Position numbers and translations under genes: made by a program | Shown here: positions 59,502 through 64,000 of the stretch, piece after piece | Position numbering within the stretch: the first letter of the stretch is position 1 | How the letters are laid out: each line of letters starts with the position of its first letter | Origin: Eutreptiella sp. 'Long Island Sound 2002' | Lineage: Eukaryota; Euglenozoa; Euglenophyceae; Eutreptiales; Eutreptiaceae | DNA length: 64,000 bases | Direction: 5' to 3' | Assembly: GCA_964036045.1 (NCBI GenBank) | Contig: OZ038399.1 | Span: 23,012,170 to 23,076,169, forward strand | The notes under the pieces: generated by a model | Database searches by the model: none | Told to the model about the DNA's origin: nothing | The model's input: the letters and a program-made list of their open reading frames with translations, nothing else

Positions 59502-62200
59502 TTTCCCTGTGTCAGTCTACTGACAGGTGCAGTGAGCACTCTTCTGCAGACGTGCCTGTGTATGGGTGTAAGAGCAGTTGTCACAGTTGCCGCGCATTGC
59601 ATCGCAGGACAGGACCGTTAGCCTCCCGTGACAACCACTCCCTGGCCGAAGGCCATTGGTTTCTCACAGACTACTGCTTACTGAGCACTGCACTGACCCT
59701 GTCTGTGCCCTGCATACCCATGCCTATGGTTTCCAGCGTGGACCAGGTGGCCGCTTATCATGATTGCAGCCACCCAGCGAGTGTGTGCCTTGTTGACCAT
59801 GTGTTGCATGGGTACTGCCCTAATGTAATGACCTTGGACAGCCAACGAAGAACGGTGGCTTACTACACCAGGGGGGAATGACAAGCAAGGTGTTATGAGG
59901 CAAGGTGTGTCTTCCCTCCTTGGGGACAAGCGAGCCCACAGTTAGGACCCCTGACTGGTCCAGACCCATGGGGTTCTACCCTTCCTTACAGGGTTTACCA
60001 TACCCCTAAGTGTGCTACGGATGTCTGTATGTGTCTCACTTCTCTCCCCAGCGTGGCTCCCGGAGACCGGGCTTCGCTGACGTCGGACCGAAGGTCCTAA
60101 TCAGGTACTATTACCACTCCTATGGCGCCCAATTTCTGTGCTGGCGCCTATCCTTGGGGTAAGACGGCAAAAGCCCTACCTACTAGAGGGGAGGGGTGGC
60201 CAAGTGTGCTAAGGGCATACAAAACGCCCATCTTTGCCACAGGCCAAAAGCTAACGCACTCCCCTGCCCACGAGGAAAAGCACGCGGGACAGGAGACACC
60301 ACTACACTACACTCACTAACGCCAGCACCGGCCTTCGAAGGCAGGGTGAGCACTCATCACTTGCACTCCACTCCTGCCAGGCCTGCTGACCCTAACCCCT
60401 ACACACGCTACTTGGGGCTGCTGTCCATGAAGACTCAGGCCCTAGTGGCCCTCCTGTGAAGAGGACAAGAGAACACAGCGCTCCTAAGCAGCTGTGGCCT
60501 AACAGGGGACGCCACAACGCGTTTTCCCTGCTAGGGCTTGGAGGGAAGGGGTGCTCTCGTTGCGTGCACAGCGCAGATGTCGTTGAAGTCGAACTGCCCT
60601 CGCCAGTCCTGGCTGAGGCATAGTCATTTGATTTGTGATCAGCGCCCCTGTTTGCTGGGGCAGAAAAATGGATAGCCGCCGAAGGCAGCTGCTGCGTGCA
60701 CCAATCACCCTTAACCTCTCCAACCTGTACAACAGGCAAATGAAGGGGCGTTTGCGGCGGAGGAACCAAGCCACACTCCCCGTATTATACGGTTCTCAGT
60801 GTGACCTATAATACACTGTCCGCAAACACGCTGAAGATTCAGCTACCCCTGTCAAGCAAGCAAGCTTTAAGAAACTCCTCGGGTTCTCTTAAAGAACGTA
60901 CCGAGGAGCCTCTGGGTAACCTAAACAAGGTTTACCGTGCGCAATTCGCGTGGCCTACCCTTTAATGCATCATGTGCACGCAGGGAAGGGAGGCTGAACC
61001 ACTGACTCAACCAGGAGGTGAGCTCCTCCTGGGCTAACCTACCTTACTCACCATGCATCGTGTGAATGCCGAATTGGAACGAACACAAAACAAGCCTAAG
61101 CGTTTTAAGCAACCCTAATTTAACGTCACGGCCGCACACGAACAAACGCTTTCTGTACTTACCTGTGAAGAAGAAAACAAGGGTGAATTTGGGATACAGG
61201 TAAAGCGTCACAGCGTGTGGATGCCTCGATTAGGCACATGCATCGCGAGCACAGCGCATATTCTAACCCTACGTGCGCGCTGCGCGCTCCATTCGCATCA
61301 CATACCTTTCATTCCTGTTTTTACCTGTGCAGAGCACGAGAGAAGAACACCCGACCCCCCAACGAGCACAGCGTTGACAACCCTAACGTTTTGACAAAAC
61401 AACCAACACGAACGCAATGCGTGGGTGTGAGGTGACACTGACATACCTGAGAGATGGGTTGTTGACCTGCTCTGTGGTGTGGGCTGAATTTGAATACTTG
61501 ACTCTGAAGTTTATAAAAATTTTGATGCAACTGTGCAAAAGTTTTCTTTGAAACTTTAAAAACTACGGCTCATACCTTCTTTTCCAAAAGCCGTTTACGC
61601 TTGCGCAACCCTTTTCTTGGAGTCCGCTTCCTTTGCGCTTGTCTGCGACTTTAAGTTATGTGTAAAAATGACGATTTCCCGCGTGGTTTCGTCGATTTTT
61701 AACGATTTCACTTGCTAAATCGCAACCCCTTCCGCTAAACCGCAGGAATCACTCCCTGCTGGTTACATTTTCTATTTTTTCCAGCTCCTGGGGGTTTGTG
61801 TCCTCCATTGAGAGTATTGCTCCGCCCTGGCCCTTGGTCAGGACGTTTACTGAAACGCTGTTTATACAGCTAAAGCCGTCCGCATTAGAGCGTTCGACTG
61901 TACCCTAGTGGGCAGACACATGTGCTCTAGGGAGGGAGTCCTGGGTTCAATTCCCACTACCCCCAAACTTTTTCCAAAAGTTTTCGTCGCACGCCGGCGA
62001 CTTTTGAGGAATGCCCCATCGAAGGGACATCATTCACGGTACATTACACTGTTTTTCAAGCGTACCTACAGTGTGATAGGCTTCTATGAAGTGATGAGGA
62101 TGTTTTTGGTAAGTTTAATGCATTTTCTGAGGTAATTTTGGGGATATTCGCGCCTTTTTCCTTGGTCCTACTAGCTTGATCAACTAGTACTCCAGGGGGG
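59502..62200 (+). other. 3' non-coding region of copy 2
   Basis: As in copy 1 but with 149 extra bases (59541-59689) bordered by the direct repeat TGAGCACT. Small frames are not conserved between copies. tRNA-like block at 61874-61964; polypurine tract AGGGGGG at 62194-62200. Confidence 0.6.
61874..61964 (+). tRNA. tRNA-like segment in the 3' region of copy 2
   Basis: Counterpart of 49800-49890 with a few changes; the B-box-like GGGTTCAATTCCCA is conserved. Confidence 0.35.
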
Positions 62201-62910
62201 AGTAAGAAAACGTCACTGCCATGTCTTTCTTGGAGGGCTTGATCCAGGCTAAGCCCCCCTTAAAACCCTTTGTTGATGCTAAGACAAACTTAAGTGTTTT
62301 TATCTCTCTTTTGTTGCCTAAAGTACACTTTCTCAAAGTAACTAGGGTTGTGACCCTAGCCCCCGCATGAAGTTCACCCCTACCACTCAACTGAGCGGAG
62401 GTACCTTCCTTCATGGAGGACATACCAAAATAAATCAGGCATTTCATGCTTGTTGGCCTTGGAGGTTAAGCCTAGTGGTCTCCCACCCCAAGACCCCTAT
62501 ACTCAATTGTTTCTACCACTTATTGTGGTCCTACTTTGTAACTGTTTCTGAATTCAGTTGCTTGGCCAAGTCATTTTCTGTGTGGTCCTGACATCCATGC
62601 CCCTCAGTCGTAACCAGCACCATTTCACCCAAAAGAGTGCACATGAAGTGCCTATTGCAACCTCTGAGGCAAGAGTCAGACCAATTTTCATATAAAACCT
62701 TTTGTATTATCCATTTGTGATTGAATCTATGTGCATAAACCTGCTTTGTCTATCTGCAGCCCTTCTGTGTTACACTGGATTCCAAAACCAATCATTGATT
62801 CGATCCACATCCTCTTATTGCTCTACTTGCTGCTTTGGTTTGGGTTTTCAACTACAAAACCTGCAGGACATCATCAAAATATCTAGGGCATAAAGCAAGG
62901 ACATCTTTCT
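62201..62910 (+). repeat. 3' LTR of copy 2
   Basis: 710 bp, AGTAAGAAAACGTC…CTTTCT, followed by the TGTTT target duplication. Confidence 0.92.
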
Positions 62911-62915
62911 TGTTT

Positions 62916-63395
62916 TAAAGTGCATTTTTTCCATGCTGAGCTGAGTTACACACAGAGTAGCTCCCTCCAAAGCCAGTAGATCTTGGGAGAAGGTGCATCG
63001 ATGTTTTGGAAAGCGGCATGAGGTAGTCCCAATATGCTACACATTGCACACAGCACCCAAAGCACTCTGTTTTTGTGTACCTCCACAGCTCCGCAGTCCC
63101 CAAACCACGACGTCGCCAGCTCAAGCTTCAAGGCCTGGCGCACCGATGAATAGACGTTAAAGATTTCCGAAATGGATTTACAGCAAAGTTGCTTATGAAA
63201 TGAAAGCCGAAAAGTAAAAAAATGAAAATGTACAAAATAATTGTGTGGTAGTATATGATATAATAGTAATATGATAGTAATATATAATGTAGCATAATGG
63301 TGCGTCTAGTGGAACTATCTGTTGCGTCTAACATTTTGTCATACTGTTCCGATAGACGTATTACGTTTTTTGGAACAGTATAGACTGTTCCACAA
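62916..63395. other. Right interior of the inverted-end element
   Basis: A/T-rich interior with no coding capacity. 63270-63395 adds further GGAACAGTA and TAGACGTA motif copies inside the right inverted end. Confidence 0.5.
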
Positions 63396-63531
63396 CGTCT
63401 AGCGAAGTGTCGTACTGTTCTGGTAGACGTATCACGTCTTCTGGAACAACTCTTGCGTCTTCTGGAACAGTATGGAATGTTCCACCCTTAATAGTCTTAC
63501 TGTTCCGGTAGACGTATTTCGTCTACATGCC
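63396..63531 (-). repeat. Right terminal inverted repeat
   Basis: Its reverse complement begins GGCATGTAGACGAAATACGT and continues CTACCGGAACAGTA, matching the left end at 51250-51384. It is followed by the TGAAAACTG duplication at 63532-63540. Confidence 0.8.
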
Positions 63532-64000
63532 TGAAAACTGCCATCAGGAAGAGCTCCAGTTGGGGAGACTTCCCTAAAAGACTGGAACAAATGTACCCAG
63601 TCTACGAAAGGGACCTGAGTGTCCGTACGGAGATAGAGGAACTACCCCCACTTCTTGAGTTCCCCACAGCTGTCTGTATTTCTGAGTTCGTGGCGCAGCT
63701 GGAGGAGCTAATTAGTAGGATGAACCCCTCCTCATACGGGCCTACAGAGCCTCATCTGTGGCTCGTGGGTAAAATTCCTCCCAGGACTTGGGAGAATTGT
63801 AAGGAGACGTCCGAGAGGAAATCCCGGACTCATTCTCAGGATGAGTTGGTCGATCTTCTGATGGAAATCGCCATGGAGAGAGAAAACGACTCTCACATGG
63901 ATAAATGCCTGCGCAAACATCTGCGGAGGGAGGCCCCTGCTGAAAGGCCTCAGGGAGGGAGGTCCCCACAACCCCACTCTAACCCTGGGAAGGGTAAGGG
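63532..64000 (+). pseudogene. Element C gag, capsid C-terminal fragment, runs off the window
   Basis: Resumes the gag frame left at 51249: AIRKSSSSWGDFPKRLEQMY, DLSVRTEIEELPPLLEFPTA, PTEPHLWLVGKIPPRTWENC, DELVDLLMEIAMERENDSHM. These align with copy 1/2 capsid (TWAEVLLRLEKTFPVYETDL, EPHLWLMSKIPQRTWDDC, DELVDLLIELALERENDSHM). It is more diverged than copies 1 and 2 are from each other. It continues past 64000, so the element C pol should lie just beyond. Open within the window. Confidence 0.8.

Larger units (their letters stand above)
51715..62910 (+). mobile_element. Chromovirus copy 2 (full-length, mutated)
   Basis: 11,196 bp with 710-bp LTRs about 99% identical, a TGTTT target duplication (51710-51714, 62911-62915), primer-binding site, gag, pol and 3' region as in copy 1. 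Gag and pol are in one phase here, separated by a single TAG. Pol has a nonsense codon (57561-57563) and an integrase Glu-to-Gln change. Inserted inside the inverted-end element. Confidence 0.92.
51250..63531. mobile_element. Inverted-end DNA element (MULE-like, non-autonomous), split by copy 2
   Basis: Flanked by a perfect 9-bp target duplication TGAAAACTG (51241-51249, 63532-63540) and bounded by about 135-bp inverted ends (51250-51384 and 63396-63531). Without the 11.2-kb chromovirus inside it, the element is about 1.08 kb (51250-51714 plus 62916-63531) and has no transposase. The 9-bp duplication and long TIRs fit Mutator-like elements. Confidence 0.75.

Overview
This is a eukaryotic nuclear window built almost entirely of transposable elements. 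The likely source is a microalga, and my best guess is a dinoflagellate. That rests on the combination of LINE ends with a CxxC…HxxxxC tail finger, tyrosine-recombinase retrotransposons, chromodomain Ty3/gypsy elements, a Penelope-like element with an upstream GIY-YIG nuclease, sparse host genes and long low-complexity stretches. There are no operons, ribosome-binding sites, rRNA or CRISPR arrays. The dinoflagellate assignment is inference; another alga is possible.

Left third (1-20.7 kb). Frameshifted 3' end of a LINE (1-1098); dispersed short repeats and two convergent tRNA-like sequences (1.5-4.1 kb); a scrambled gag fragment on the minus strand (4.1-5.0 kb); a retrotransposon with order gag - tyrosine recombinase - RT/RNase H (about 5.96-10.96 kb); a LINE-derived scrap (11.9-12.4 kb); a single-EF-hand ORF (13.4-14.5 kb); and a MULE-type transposase gene (17.5-19.4 kb, minus) lying between two inverted arrays of one 85-bp repeat.

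Middle (20.7-35.6 kb). One plausible host gene (22734-25772) encodes a type II membrane protein with four PAN/apple-like modules joined to a GT31-type glycosyltransferase. It is followed by a broken hAT-like transposon with compound inverted ends, a very small Tudor-like ORF, and a decayed Penelope-like element (30787-35633, minus) whose GIY-YIG domain lies upstream of the RT.

Right part (35.6-64 kb) is a nested stack. An old Ty3/gypsy relative (element C: LTR 35634-36376, gag pieces at 39.2-39.8, 50.8-51.2 and 63.5-64.0 kb) appears to have landed in the Penelope-like element. Its gag was then split by a full-length chromovirus (copy 1, 39814-50837, 5-bp target duplication CGGGG) and by a 1.1-kb element with long inverted ends (51250-63531, 9-bp duplication TGAAAACTG). 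That element was itself split by a second chromovirus (copy 2, 51715-62910, duplication TGTTT). Removing the insertions restores one gag reading frame across both breaks. Copy 1 has open gag and pol. Copy 2 carries a nonsense codon and a substituted integrase catalytic Glu. Both copies have a module with an NPPF motif, resembling N6-adenine methyltransferases, between protease and RT.

Many apparent ORFs are antisense shadows or come from the stop-free 85-bp repeats and are left out.
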